Assembly: GCA_964431735.1 (NCBI GenBank)
Contig: CAYSLJ010000034.1
Coordinates: 1-48,924 of the forward strand
DNA length: 48,924 nucleotides
DNA from: CALARM01 sp964431735
GTDB taxonomy: Bacteria; Vulcanimicrobiota; SpSt-956; JAKJGF01
Reading direction: 5' to 3'
The notes under the pieces are model-generated. The model searched no databases, was not told where the DNA came from, and saw nothing but the letters and a program-made list of their open reading frames with translations. Positions 27,045-37,500 of this stretch are shown here, piece after piece; the first letter of the stretch is position 1, and each line of letters opens with the position of its first letter. Both the position numbers and the translations under genes were made by a program.

Positions 27045-27345
27045 AAACGTTAATCAGTGAGTAGTGACTGAGAATTACTCTGTTTACTCACTGCTCAACA
27101 CTCGAATATGTTGAGAGCTTTTTTACTGACCTGAGTATAAGCATGTAATAAAAGTTTTCCTCCCGTCACGGGTGACGCGTCACGAGAGCATATATTTATT
27201 ATTTATACTCCCTTCAGTAGATCACATGTCATAAAAAAAACAATCTAACCGTTTTATTTATTTTCCACATTATTGACTTTTCACATATTTTAATATAAAA
27301 TTATTATAGATAAACCATATAATCTGTAATATAAAGGAATAATAT
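27045..27345. repeat. 301-bp gap with heptads and an inverted family A element
   Basis: Heptads (27053-27105) are followed by a family A element in inverted orientation (27125-27218; ends ACTGACCTGAGTATAA and its partner ending CTTCAGT), which contains three heptads in its core. The promoter of the pilin genes lies at 27273-27301. Confidence 0.75.
27273..27301 (+). promoter_or_regulatory. Sigma-70 promoter of the minor-pilin operon
   Basis: TTGACT (27273-27278), a 17-nt spacer and TAAAAT (27296-27301). The predicted start is about 38 nt before the ATG at 27346. Confidence 0.6.
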
Positions 27346-27759
27346 ATGTTTGTTGATAGACATGGTTTTACCTTTGCAGAAATAATGATATCAGTCGGTA
27401 TACTGGCCCTTCTTCTTTTAACTGTCCTGGCAATATTCGGAACAACTCTTTCAGGAATAAAAAGAGGAGAAAATGAAATAGTTGCCGTATCACTGGCACA
27501 GCAGGTAATGGAAACATATAAAAATGATCTGGAACTGGATTTTGATAAATATCCGGTAAATACTCATAAGACTGTTATCCTTGAGCAGAATGTTATAAAT
27601 GGAATTCCTTTTACAGCTGAAATAGACATATCCAGGATAGGAGGCTTATCGGAATCGCGTATAAAAAAAGTTGAGGTAAATATAGGTTGGAAAGATAATA
27701 CGTTAGGAAATACTAAATTTAAACTTACCACCTATGTAAACAAAGTAAATGATAAATAA
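27346..27759 (+). CDS. Type IV prepilin-like protein (PilV/GspI-like)
   Basis: The protein has 137 residues with a short leader ending in Gly7, cleavage motif G-FTFAE with Glu at +5 (residue 12), and an adjacent hydrophobic helix. It is processed by a prepilin peptidase, which is not in the window. Next to it lie two more pilin-type genes, the usual layout of a minor-pilin operon that primes pilus or type II pseudopilus assembly. A weak AAAGGA ribosome binding site precedes the ATG. The globular part is too short to name. Confidence 0.85.
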   Translation: MFVDRHGFTFAEIMISVGILALLLLTVLAIFGTTLSGIKRGENEIVAVSLAQQVMETYKNDLELDFDKYPVNTHKTVILEQNVINGIPFTAEIDISRIGGLSESRIKKVEVNIGWKDNTLGNTKFKLTTYVNKVNDK

Positions 27760-28438
27760 GTTAAGAAAATCAGGTTTTTCCCTGGTAGAACTTATAATAT
27801 CGATAATTATAATCAGCCTGATGTTAACAGCTATCAGTGTTGTAATGATCAGCAGTATGAGGCTATCTGTCATAGGCCGTGCGAGAGGGGGCATTCAGGG
27901 CAGTGCTATTTCCGCCATAGGTTATTTAACAAGAGAACTTATGGAATCAGATATAAGATCTGCCAGGGTAGAGAATATAGATGCCAACTGCCCTACTGCT
28001 ATAAGTTTCCTGTCAGCAGTAGAAATTAACGGCGTCGATCTTAAATATGAACTCTCTACAGGGAAAATGGCATGGCAAAAATATATAATATATTTTCTTT
28101 TTCCTGATACAGCTACAGAAGATAAAATGTTAATAAGGAAGGAGTATAATCCGAAAGATACTGCCACACCTCCTTTGAGTGGTTTCGAATATTATATTGA
28201 AAGAACCATACCTTTACTATCAGAGGATATGGAACCTGAATGTAATTATACACCGGGTGACAGCAGATGCAGGGTAATTGCCCATGGAATATATAAACTT
28301 GAAGCAGTGCTGCCCGATCCGAATGAATATGTAAGCAAACGTTATATGACAATTTCAGTAACGGTTCGCGCTGTATCATTGAAGAGACATATGAAAGAAC
28401 AGTCAGAATACAAAACAAGGGTTTACTTCAGAAATTAG
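27749..28438 (+). CDS. Type IV prepilin-like protein (PilW/GspJ-like)
   Basis: The protein has 229 residues. The leader MINKLRKSG is followed by FSLVE (Glu +5) and a long hydrophobic helix IIIISLMLTAISVVMI. The start overlaps the previous gene by 11 nt in another frame, indicating translational coupling. The C-terminal domain has no recognisable motif. Role: minor pilin/pseudopilin with its neighbours. Confidence 0.87.
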   Translation: MINKLRKSGFSLVELIISIIIISLMLTAISVVMISSMRLSVIGRARGGIQGSAISAIGYLTRELMESDIRSARVENIDANCPTAISFLSAVEINGVDLKYELSTGKMAWQKYIIYFLFPDTATEDKMLIRKEYNPKDTATPPLSGFEYYIERTIPLLSEDMEPECNYTPGDSRCRVIAHGIYKLEAVLPDPNEYVSKRYMTISVTVRAVSLKRHMKEQSEYKTRVYFRN

Positions 28439-28451
28439 GGAGGAATTTTAT

Positions 28452-29957
28452 ATGTTTTTTAGAAGAAAAGAAGGACTGATTTTAATAACAGTTCTCGGAG
28501 TTATGATGGTTACCAGCATACTGATTCTGGCTTTATTTCAAAGTACCCTGGCTAATTTAAATTTTGCTTCAAGGCAGATAAAAAGTATTATAGCAATGAA
28601 TGCAGCAGAAGCAGGGATTGCAATGGCAGTTTATGAACTGGAAAGTGACCCTGACAGGTATATCAATGTTACAGGAAATCTGAGTAATGGCGTAGGATAT
28701 GACGTAACCATACAAAACAATATTAATGAACCAAATCAAATTGGCGAAATGCCTCCTTACTCTATAAAACTGACTTCAGTAGGTTATGCAAGAAAATTCA
28801 AAAGAACAGTAGAAACAATACTGAGACCGAGGAGTCTTCAGCTAGGACTGGCCAGTAACGGCCCTGTTGATATGAATGATGCATTTTATGTTAAAGTCAA
28901 TGCAGTTCCCGGTTATACAGGAAATATTCATGCCAACGGAGGGATTTATCCGGAATATTCATTTAATGCCGATATAGTCTGGATAGATTTGAATCTTATC
29001 ATTTTTCATATAAACTTACCATTCCCACCTTTTTATGATGTAAACGGTAAGGTTACCGGTCGTGGCAGGATAAGCAATTTCATAAAAACGGGAGTCGAAC
29101 CTCCAGGGAATTACAATGACAACAGTGATCCAAACCGCCCTGTAGCAGAAGTGCCTTTAAATTTCACTGAATGGACTTTTAATAATCTTAAAGCAAATCA
29201 TAGTGACCCCAATGAAATAACGCCTCCTGCAGGTAATGCAACCTATCGTGTTGAAAACGGGAATCTCAATTATTATCTTGGTGGCGTTCTGGGACCTTTT
29301 CCCGTAACAGACACATTACCTCCCGGTGTAACCTGCAATGGTAATACATTAACTGCAGCAGGTCCTCTTAAACTACGTATTACAGGTGATATAACAATAG
29401 AAGATTCCAATTTCTACTGTCCGAGTTTAACACAGGTCATAGTAGAAAAACCTTCTTCAGGCATGGGTTCCGGTAATATGGTAGTAAAGGATACGAATTT
29501 TTACGGTAAAACTGCTCTTATAGTAGAAGGAAAACTTACCTTTGAAGGATATTCGAACATATCAGGTCTGAGTACTGACGGCCTGGCCATATATTCAGGG
29601 GATGGTATGGATATACACATGCAACCTGCAGATCCGAATTTTGCCGACCTGATCAATTTACCTGCCGCCGAAAGGAAGAAACATACATACTATGGTGTAA
29701 TATACAGTGACGGCCCTATAAATCTATATAATGAAGGGTGTCGTGGACTGATGGTAGATGGCTCAGTAGTAAGTACTTACAGTAACGGAACAACTCCTTC
29801 TATAAGCTTTCAACATGACAACAGTGTTTCAGGTTTGGGAAAACTTGGCTATTGCCTTGAATTTAAATATGATCCCGATTATACACAGAATCTTATAATA
29901 ACATCACCGGGACCATCAGGATACAGATATGACAGAGTATACTGGCATGTATATTAA
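28452..29957 (+). CDS. PilX-like pilus assembly protein with large extracytoplasmic domain
   Basis: The protein has 501 residues. The N-terminus has a hydrophobic helix (about 9-30) after KEGLILITVLGVMM, followed by AMNAAEAGIAMAVYELESD, the pattern of PilX_N proteins. A Glu at +5 is absent. The remainder is a large beta-rich, proline- and asparagine-rich domain with no clear family, likely exposed outside the cell. GGGAGGA lies 6 nt before the ATG. It ends the pilin operon; heptads (29960-29993) follow the stop. Confidence 0.85.
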   Translation: MFFRRKEGLILITVLGVMMVTSILILALFQSTLANLNFASRQIKSIIAMNAAEAGIAMAVYELESDPDRYINVTGNLSNGVGYDVTIQNNINEPNQIGEMPPYSIKLTSVGYARKFKRTVETILRPRSLQLGLASNGPVDMNDAFYVKVNAVPGYTGNIHANGGIYPEYSFNADIVWIDLNLIIFHINLPFPPFYDVNGKVTGRGRISNFIKTGVEPPGNYNDNSDPNRPVAEVPLNFTEWTFNNLKANHSDPNEITPPAGNATYRVENGNLNYYLGGVLGPFPVTDTLPPGVTCNGNTLTAAGPLKLRITGDITIEDSNFYCPSLTQVIVEKPSSGMGSGNMVVKDTNFYGKTALIVEGKLTFEGYSNISGLSTDGLAIYSGDGMDIHMQPADPNFADLINLPAAERKKHTYYGVIYSDGPINLYNEGCRGLMVDGSVVSTYSNGTTPSISFQHDNSVSGLGKLGYCLEFKYDPDYTQNLIITSPGPSGYRYDRVYWHVY

Positions 29958-30044
29958 TATCGTGTCACGTAACGCGTAACGGGCGACGTGAGGAAAAAGA
30001 CAATTAATAAATTTTCATTTCTGATTATTCATTTTCAAACGAAA

Positions 30045-32006
30045 TTATTTCTTATCAAGGACTTTTCTTATTATTTTTGCCATAACCCTTATATCAAAAG
30101 GTTTCATAGTAAATTCCCTGACACCAATCTTTTTGGCCTTTTCTGCTGTTATCATATCACTGTACCCTGTAGAAAGAATTACCGGAAGATCTGGCCTGAT
30201 AGAGAGAATATGTTTCACCAGGTCAGTGCCGGTCTTTCCAGGCATTGTCTGATCGGTAATGATTATATCAAATTTATCCGGTTCCTTCTTAAACATATCC
30301 AGCGCTTCAGAACTGCTTGAAAGAGCAATGACTGCATAACCAAGATCTTCTAACATCTTCTTACCGAGATAGACAAGTTTTCTATCATCATCTACAAACA
30401 GTATGGTTTCTGTTCCCCCTGGAAGATTTTCCGCAAAAGAAACCTTTTGAGGCACTTCCGTATCAATTCTGGGAAGTAAAACTTCAAAGGCAGTACCTTT
30501 ACCGATATGGCTGTTTACTATTATATCTCCACCATGACTTCTCACTATGCCATGAACGACAGATAATCCGAGACCTGTTCCCTCTCCCGGATCTTTTGTA
30601 GTAAAATACGGTTCAAAAATATGTTCCAGTATATCAGGTTCAATGCCATGGCCTGTATCCTTTACGACAAGCTTTACATAGGGTCCTGATTTTAATCCTT
30701 CATAGAGGACGGCATTATTTATATCCACATCGAAATTAGACAGGCTTACCTCCATAATACCGCCTTTTTCTCTCATAGCATAAAAAGCATTGGTACAGAG
30801 ATTCATTAATAACTGATGGATCTGTATAGTATCTGCAATTACCGTATAGGGGCCTCCGCCGAGTTTCTGACGAATCTCTACCGTAGCAGGCAGTGATGCT
30901 CTCAAGAGCTTTAATACTTCTTTAACGATGACATTAATCTGAACAGGCATTTTTTCCTGTTCACTCTGGCGGCTGAAAGCAAGGATCTGTTTTACAAGAT
31001 CCGTAGCACGGTAACTGGCCTGAATAACCTCTTCCAGATTTGAATAGACCTTGCTTCCTTCCGGTATCTCTTTTAATGCCAGATAGGTAAAACCAATGAC
31101 GGCACTCAGAATATTATTAAAATCATGGGCAATACCACCTGCAAGTGTACCGATAGCTTCCATCTTCTGCTTCTGCCGGAACTGGCTTTCCAGTTTCTTC
31201 TTATCTTCTTCCGCTTTTTTTCTTTCTGTTGTATCACGTAATACACCTTCTATAGCCAGAGGAATATCATCTTCACCGAATACAATATGAGTATTTGCCG
31301 AAAAATATATTTCTTTTTCATCTTTACTTTTAAGTTTTATTTCATAGTCCTTCACAACATGGGAATTATATAAATCCCGCAATAACATATCATACTGTAA
31401 AACGTCAGGACATATGTTTTTTATCGGCACCCCTGTAAGCTCTTTCGGATCATAGCCGCAATAGGACTTTATGGAAGGACTGATAAGTGTGATAATACCA
31501 TCCATATCTGTGCGATAATATACGTCTACAAAGGATTCAAATATAGTACGGTATTTTTCTTCACTTTCCTTTATCTGTATATTCTTATTCCATCCTTTAA
31601 TAAGGGAATCTACGAGACAATAAAGTTCTTCTTTATTAAAAGGTTTTGTAATATAATAAATATCCTTTTTCAAATTTTCTTTTATAGTGGCAAGTGATAT
31701 ATCGGAATAGGCTGTAACAAGAATAATAATAACTTCCGAGTCAATATTCCTTACTGCACTTGCAGTTTCAAGACCTCCAAGACGGGGCATCTTCATATCC
31801 AGTATACAGAGAGGTGTACGATTTCCTTTTCCGTACTCGCTCCTGAAAGCATCTAACAGATACTGGCCGTCGGGAAAAGTTCTCAGATGAAAATCTTCCT
31901 CTGTTTCTTCTCCATGAGTTAAATCGAACTGTCTGGTAAATATAATTGTATATATATCTAAAAAATTCTCATCATCATCTGCTATAAAAATAGTTCTATT
32001 ATACAT
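30045..32006 (-). CDS. Hybrid receiver-PAS-histidine kinase-receiver protein
   Basis: The protein has 653 residues. An N-terminal receiver (about 1-130, phospho-acceptor Asp70 in CILDMKMPR), a PAS domain (about 145-265), an HK with GIAHDFNN (His294) and HATPase motifs NLCTNAFYAM, DTGHGIEPDI, GTGLGLSVVHGIV, and a C-terminal receiver (about 530-650; Asp near 584 in ITDQTMPG) are all present. There is no DNA-binding output domain, so it acts in a phosphorelay. The receiver-first arrangement suggests a cytoplasmic relay kinase responding to an upstream kinase. GAGGT precedes the ATG. Confidence 0.95.
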   Translation of the reverse strand: MYNRTIFIADDDENFLDIYTIIFTRQFDLTHGEETEEDFHLRTFPDGQYLLDAFRSEYGKGNRTPLCILDMKMPRLGGLETASAVRNIDSEVIIILVTAYSDISLATIKENLKKDIYYITKPFNKEELYCLVDSLIKGWNKNIQIKESEEKYRTIFESFVDVYYRTDMDGIITLISPSIKSYCGYDPKELTGVPIKNICPDVLQYDMLLRDLYNSHVVKDYEIKLKSKDEKEIYFSANTHIVFGEDDIPLAIEGVLRDTTERKKAEEDKKKLESQFRQKQKMEAIGTLAGGIAHDFNNILSAVIGFTYLALKEIPEGSKVYSNLEEVIQASYRATDLVKQILAFSRQSEQEKMPVQINVIVKEVLKLLRASLPATVEIRQKLGGGPYTVIADTIQIHQLLMNLCTNAFYAMREKGGIMEVSLSNFDVDINNAVLYEGLKSGPYVKLVVKDTGHGIEPDILEHIFEPYFTTKDPGEGTGLGLSVVHGIVRSHGGDIIVNSHIGKGTAFEVLLPRIDTEVPQKVSFAENLPGGTETILFVDDDRKLVYLGKKMLEDLGYAVIALSSSSEALDMFKKEPDKFDIIITDQTMPGKTGTDLVKHILSIRPDLPVILSTGYSDMITAEKAKKIGVREFTMKPFDIRVMAKIIRKVLDKK

Positions 32007-32317
32007 AATGTTTTACCTCTTTACCTGGTAATTGAACTTATAGTTAATGTCATAACTTAATTGGAAGCATAACACCTGATGTGCGACAGGGGGGATTTAT
32101 AGTTCGTTATAATATAAACTATAAAGATATATACCAGAAACCTTTATGGTTTTTCCTTTCTGTATTCAAGAGACTTTCACAAAGTTGAGAAGAGATAATC
32201 CAGGGATTACTCGTAAGGATGCTTATACAAATTACACGTTGCTTTTTGCTCATCTATATGTTACATTATACATAAGTTCATTTAGAATGTAAATAGATTA
32301 CTTGAGGTTATATTTTA
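32007..32317. other. Intergenic region between divergent genes
   Basis: 311 bp between the hybrid kinase (-) and the DUF4185-like gene (+). It has no heptad tract and no coding sequence. A GAGG ribosome binding site precedes the ATG at 32318; no clear promoter match was found. Confidence 0.5.
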
Positions 32318-33412
32318 ATGAAAAAAATTTTTTTTATTATTTTATTTATATTATCGTCCGTTATATATATATCCGTTTCCAGAGAGATTTTTCCGGCAGA
32401 AAGGGATAAAGATTATGACAGAGCTTTTTCCGGGACATCGGGCTGGACAGGTGCAGACGGAACCTATTCAATACCATTGAGTGACGGAAAAACCATGTGG
32501 CTTTTTGGCGATACCTTTATCGGAGAAGTAGACCATTCAGGGAAAAGATCTAAAAAAACAGTAATAATAAATAATTCAATTGCTATTCAGGAAGGGAAAG
32601 ATCCTTCTAATATTAAATTTATGTACGGAGGAACAGAAGAGAAACCTGAATCTTTCTTTATCCCTCCTGATGGTAAAGGCTTCTTCTGGATTTACGATGC
32701 AATTCCTGATAGAGGTGATGGCAAAATCATTGTTTTTCTGCCACAGATCGAAATATCAGGTGAAGGCATATTCGGGTTCAGACAGACAGGCAACTGGACT
32801 GCAGATGTTTTAATTAAAGGGCATAGCTGTTTTGTAAAAAATTATAAAAAATTGCCTTATTTTCAGGAAAAAGAGGGAGAAAAACCTGCCATAGCATTCG
32901 GCGCATCAATCCTTGTAGAAAAAGACTGGACTTATATTTACGGCACAGAAGATTATGAAATTACAAAAAATCTGATCCTTGCCAGAATAAAATCAGGCTC
33001 CATACCTTCTGAGACTCCATGGGAATTTCATACCGGAACAGGATGGAGCAAAAATCTGTCTGACTGTAAACCGGTATTTAAAGAAGTGGGAAATGAACTG
33101 TCTGTCCATAAAAATACTCATGGCAGATATATTTTAACTACCCAGAAAAACGGTTCCAGTTCTGATGTAGAAATAATATTCGGAACTTCGCCACAGGGGC
33201 CGTGGGACACTCCGGTCAATGTATGGCATATAGAAGAATCTAACGACAGAATTTTCTCCTATAATGCCAAAGCCCATCCAGAACTTTCCGATACAGAGAA
33301 AGGACTTCTTATATCATACAATGTAAATGCCTGGAATTTTGACGATCTATATATTGATAGTACCATATACAGGCCGAGATTTATAAGGGTTCGTCTGGAC
33401 AGTGAACAGTGA
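32318..33412 (+). CDS. Secreted protein resembling DUF4185/DUF5005-type glycan-active folds
   Basis: The protein has 364 residues with an N-terminal signal sequence (about 1-22) and an AER cleavage region. The segment SGWTGADGTYSIPLSDGKTMWLFGDTFIG matches the pattern of DUF4185/DUF5005 proteins, where WLFGDT follows a short Gly-rich stretch. Those are often predicted to be beta-propeller glycan-binding or glycosidase-like proteins. It is therefore an exported protein, with no catalytic residues that I can assert. The stop TGA lies in the first heptad of the downstream tract. Confidence 0.7.
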   Translation: MKKIFFIILFILSSVIYISVSREIFPAERDKDYDRAFSGTSGWTGADGTYSIPLSDGKTMWLFGDTFIGEVDHSGKRSKKTVIINNSIAIQEGKDPSNIKFMYGGTEEKPESFFIPPDGKGFFWIYDAIPDRGDGKIIVFLPQIEISGEGIFGFRQTGNWTADVLIKGHSCFVKNYKKLPYFQEKEGEKPAIAFGASILVEKDWTYIYGTEDYEITKNLILARIKSGSIPSETPWEFHTGTGWSKNLSDCKPVFKEVGNELSVHKNTHGRYILTTQKNGSSSDVEIIFGTSPQGPWDTPVNVWHIEESNDRIFSYNAKAHPELSDTEKGLLISYNVNAWNFDDLYIDSTIYRPRFIRVRLDSEQ

Positions 33413-33540
33413 GTGGTGAATAGTGAATCGTGAATAGTGAATAGTGAGTCGTGAATAGCAGGGCTAACCGTGTTCGACCGGTACCGGTGAAAATACGCAT
33501 TACGCATCACGAACCACCCGTGACGCGTCACGATTATAGT
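33404..33540. repeat. Left inverted-repeat arm of the 33.4-34.5 kb cassette
   Basis: GTGAATA/GTGAATC/GTGAGTC heptads (33404-33459), a 31-bp non-heptad core (33463-33493, containing ACCGGTACCGGT) and CGCATTA/CGTGACG heptads to 33540. The complete 31-bp core recurs perfectly in inverted orientation at 34393-34423. Confidence 0.85.
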
Positions 33541-33557
33541 GAAAGGTATATATACTT

Positions 33558-34310
33558 ATGGATCCAATATTTCTCTATATTTTAACAGGTGTATTCTTTA
33601 TACTCCTTATAAAATTCAAACTCATATTTATCTTCTTCCCGTCAATAATGAAAAAATTCTGGCAACCTCAGGTTATTTCCGGGCCGGGAGGACACAGATA
33701 TATAACTGATATGAAACACAGACTTACAGATTTTAATCTGGCATCATTAAATTCACTTGTTGATGCTCATTACGACAAGTCAGTTAATTTCAGAGTGGGA
33801 GGAGTTATTTTTAGCTATGAAGATGAGAAAAAAACCCTTTTGTCTTTTTATGCCGATTTTGTCTCTCCTAAAGATGAGGTTGTGAGACAGAACAGATTGC
33901 TGGGCTCCCTAAAGGCTATAACACTGAAAGATGAGATAGAAATTCTTGCAGAAAATAATACCTTTAAATTATTCTATAACAAATGTCATATTGCTTCCAT
34001 TACGGCAGCTTCAAGACGTATCTTAAATCCTGCCGGACAGGAAATAGGATTTATAACAGGACCGGAATATCACTGTACCGGGCTCCCGTCCGGTGAAAAT
34101 AGAAAAATAATACTTAATGGAGAAGAAACAGGTGAATACGGATTTTTATCCTTCTCTACAGAAGAAAATAGACTTATTACTCCACAAAATCCTTTATTTA
34201 AATCCATAAAACAGGGATTAAACGAATTTCAGACACAGCTTATAACATGTATAGTCATTATGGATATTTATTATAACTCCCTTTATTGTTTTGAAAAGAA
34301 AATTGTATAA
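33558..34310 (+). CDS. Hypothetical protein with N-terminal membrane segment
   Basis: The protein has 250 residues. A hydrophobic stretch (about 3-27, FLYILTGVFFILLIKFKLIFIFF-like) begins the chain. The remaining part is mixed alpha-beta with no recognised motif. The GAAAGG ribosome binding site is 12 nt upstream. It is the only gene between the two inverted-repeat arms at 33.4-33.5 and 34.3-34.5 kb, so it may be cargo of a repeat-bounded cassette. I cannot assign a function. Confidence 0.72.
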   Translation: MDPIFLYILTGVFFILLIKFKLIFIFFPSIMKKFWQPQVISGPGGHRYITDMKHRLTDFNLASLNSLVDAHYDKSVNFRVGGVIFSYEDEKKTLLSFYADFVSPKDEVVRQNRLLGSLKAITLKDEIEILAENNTFKLFYNKCHIASITAASRRILNPAGQEIGFITGPEYHCTGLPSGENRKIILNGEETGEYGFLSFSTEENRLITPQNPLFKSIKQGLNEFQTQLITCIVIMDIYYNSLYCFEKKIV

Positions 34311-34312
34311 TC

Positions 34313-34500
34313 GTGACGCGTAACGCGTGACGCGTGACGGGTGGGTCGTGACGCGTAATTCGTAATGCGTAATGCGTAATGTGTGATGCGTGTTTTCACC
34401 GGTACCGGTCGAACACGGTTAGCACCTACTTTTCACGACTCACGACTCAATGGTAACTGGTAACTGCTCACTGCTCACTGCTCACTGCTCACTGCTCAGA
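34313..34500. repeat. Right inverted-repeat arm and long heptad array
   Basis: GTGACGC/GTAACGC/GTAATGC heptads (34313-34392), the 31-bp inverted core (34393-34423) and a further 60-bp array (34434-34499) whose units run CTCACGA, GTAACTG, then five CTCACTG in register. The last array shows that GTAACTG and CTCACTG belong to one period-7 series. Confidence 0.9.
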
Positions 34501-34506
34501 CACCCC

Positions 34507-34538
34507 GAAAGGCGGAGCCCGTAAGAACTCCGCCTTTC
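34507..34538 (-). terminator. Hairpin after the alpha-2-macroglobulin gene
   Basis: An 11-bp stem pairs GAAAGGCGGAG (34507-34517) with CTCCGCCTTTC (34528-34538) around a 10-nt loop. It lies 6 nt after the stop of the minus-strand gene. A long uridine run is lacking, so termination strength is uncertain. Confidence 0.5.
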
Positions 34539-34543
34539 ATAAT

Positions 34544-37500
34544 CTACTCTACAATCATCTCAACAGGCTTTGTTACAGTCACATTCTCAGGTTTGTAATA
34601 TTCATAAACCTGAGACCTGGGAGCCTGCACTTTTACAGGATATTTTGCCCTTAACTGATAACTTACTTCTATAGATTTTTTTCCCTTTATCTCATCTATA
34701 TAAATAATTACCTGTCTCCCTGTAAGGCTGTATTTCTGTATTACCTTATCTGTAACAAGTTTCTCAAGTCCATCACTTTCTACGGTAAATCCCGGAGGTA
34801 TGCTCAGATCTATAATGGTCATCTTTATATCACCTTCAGTATTGCTGGTAATCTGTGCTTTACATGTAACAAGATCATTCTGGACAAGTTTAGTCCTGTC
34901 ATATGAAACTTTTATAGAAAGAGTCTCGGCAGGTTTTTCTTCCTTTATCATGTCCCATGGCAGATAGTATTTTGTCACAATCTGATAAAGGCAATTACCT
35001 TTCCCTTCAAATTTTATGTCCACATTGTTCTTACCCGATACAGTTCCCAGATCAAACTGTTGATAAACATCAAAATTCTTAGAAGTAATATTGAAATCTT
35101 TAAATTTCTTTCCGTTTATCAGGATAGAACCTGCTACATTTACCTCTTCTGTGGCTTTTTCCGCTGCAAATAAAAGAGTTCTCAGAGTAAGTATTGTAGG
35201 CTGTGTGGAATGCCATGTTCCATAAGCGTCCTTATTCTGTATGAGAAATGTAATAGATTTATTGACCACATCGGGGTACAGATCGGATTTCAACATTGCA
35301 TAGGTCACAAGAGCAGTAGTTTCAACAGTAGAACTTATACCGCCTGAAAAAGTAATGGTTTCAAGAGACGATTCCCAGTAAACAGAAGATTTATCTTCTT
35401 TTTTCATATCTATAAGTTTTTGAAAAACATTCTTCAGTATGGGATCAGATTTATCATATGATGAAAGGGCATTTGCTATAATGGCCATCATATATGGATC
35501 GTTTGCCTGAGTATAATGTTCTTTTATATAGGAAACAGCTTTTACTGTAACATCTTTATTTTCATAGCCCGTATCCAGGAGGGCCCATGTTATATAAGCA
35601 GTGACAAGGAGATTTGAATTCTGAAGCCTTGACCAGCTTTCTGCATGGCAATAACTTTCATCAGGTTTCCAGCTTCCGTCCTGTAATTGCTGTGATACAA
35701 GCCAGTCCTGACTCCTCTTTATAAGAGCAGGGTCTACGGAATGAACTTTTGCCATATCTTTAAATTCCATTATGCCAAAAGCAGTAAGCAGTTTATTTGC
35801 CGGCACATCACCGAACCATGAGAAACCTCCTCCATTAACTTCAAATGTTAGAAGTCTCTGATAACCGTTATTTATACAGGTTTCAGCTTTCATCTGAATT
35901 TCAGGCGTTATTTTATTTACCCTTTTCAAATAATCCATTACAAGAACATTCGGATATGTTGTAGAACTTGTCTGTTCAAAACATCCGCCAGGCATTCGAA
36001 TAATTTTATCCAGTCCTTCCACTACCTGAGAGAAAAGGCCCGGATATAACGTAACAAGTATTTTACTTGCCCCCTTGATAGCATTATCCGGTATTTCAAC
36101 TGTTTTCGACAGAGATCCGGTGAGTCTGTCACTCTGTGTTTCTATAAACAATTTCCCGTTCGGCTCTATCTGAATAGTTCTCTTTATGGCATCACTCATT
36201 TTTGAACCTTTAGCATAAACAGTAAGAGGATGAGTGCCTGCATCTTTTGCTTTAATTCTGAAATAAACAACACTTACCTGATCTTTTTCCAGAGAAATAT
36301 TTTTCACTGATTCACCAAGAAGTGTATACCATTTCTCTTCAAGGAGTTCCAGTTTTACCGTCTGTTTTTCAGGGAGATAATTATAGACTGCCACAGGCAC
36401 AGAGATTTCGTCATCCTGTGTGAGAAATACGGGAAGGTCGATATCTGCAAAGAAATCCTGAAAAACCTTTATACCTGACTGATGGTTTCCCATTTCTCCT
36501 TTAAGAGACGATGCAAAAGAAGTAAGTCTCCACGTAGTAATAGAATCTGCCATTTTCACATTGATACTCGCCGTACCTTTTTCATCTGTAATGACTTCAG
36601 GGTTTGTATAAAGAGTTTCAGGGAAATATTCCCTTACCCTTGCAGGTGCTTCCGGGGCACTTCCCCCTCTCGGACCATCTGAAGGTAATGCTGCCGTATT
36701 ACAGCGCACAGGAGGGCCTCCTGCAAAAGCCTCTGCTTTCATCATGACTCCCTCATCTTCATTGACAAACCATCTTGCATCGCTCCAGAAGGGATCATTA
36801 TAAGATATATAACGCTCAAGTATTTGATATATATTTTGATAGCTTATATCATCATCTGTTCCTTTCTTACCATCAGGGCCCAGGGATATAAGCTCTACGT
36901 AAGCTGTACCTCCACCACCTGATATATATATGTAATTACCCCACGGATCAAGTGCTTCTTCCTCTTTTAAATAAGTGTCTCTTAAAAGATATTTGCCTTT
37001 AATCATTTCTGAAACACTGGAAGGATAACGGTTATTAGCTCCGTAAAACAGATTTATACCGTTATATACGGCAGTAAAATTTGTATAAAGATTTTTCAAA
37101 TCCTCTACAAAGGAATCTTTATTTACAGTAAACACTTCGCCTGAAGGTACATTCTTTAAAATAATCTTTGACAGTTTCTGAGTATCACCTTTATCTTTTC
37201 CTTCTTCAAAACCTCTTACAAGATCTGAAAATTCTATGCCATGTATTTCATATTTCGGTTCAAGCAGTTCGGCTTCCAGGAGGAAATAAAGTTTTTCAAA
37301 GCCCGGTTTCCTGTCTGCCAGAGCAAAGAGACTCTCATCCACTATATCCACTCCAAGGACAGACTGAACCGGTTTTCCTGACTTATCTGCCACTTTAAAT
37401 TTTATTTCTCCGTCTTCTCCGGGAAGATAAACACCTTTATTCATAGATACATTTATATCTAAATCATTTGCAGAACTTACGACGATCTTTCGTGTATCTC

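Noticed and set aside
33404..34500. CRISPR-like repeats in the heptad arrays
   Set aside because: Units are only 7 bp, degenerate and contiguous with no unique spacers, and no cas gene is present.
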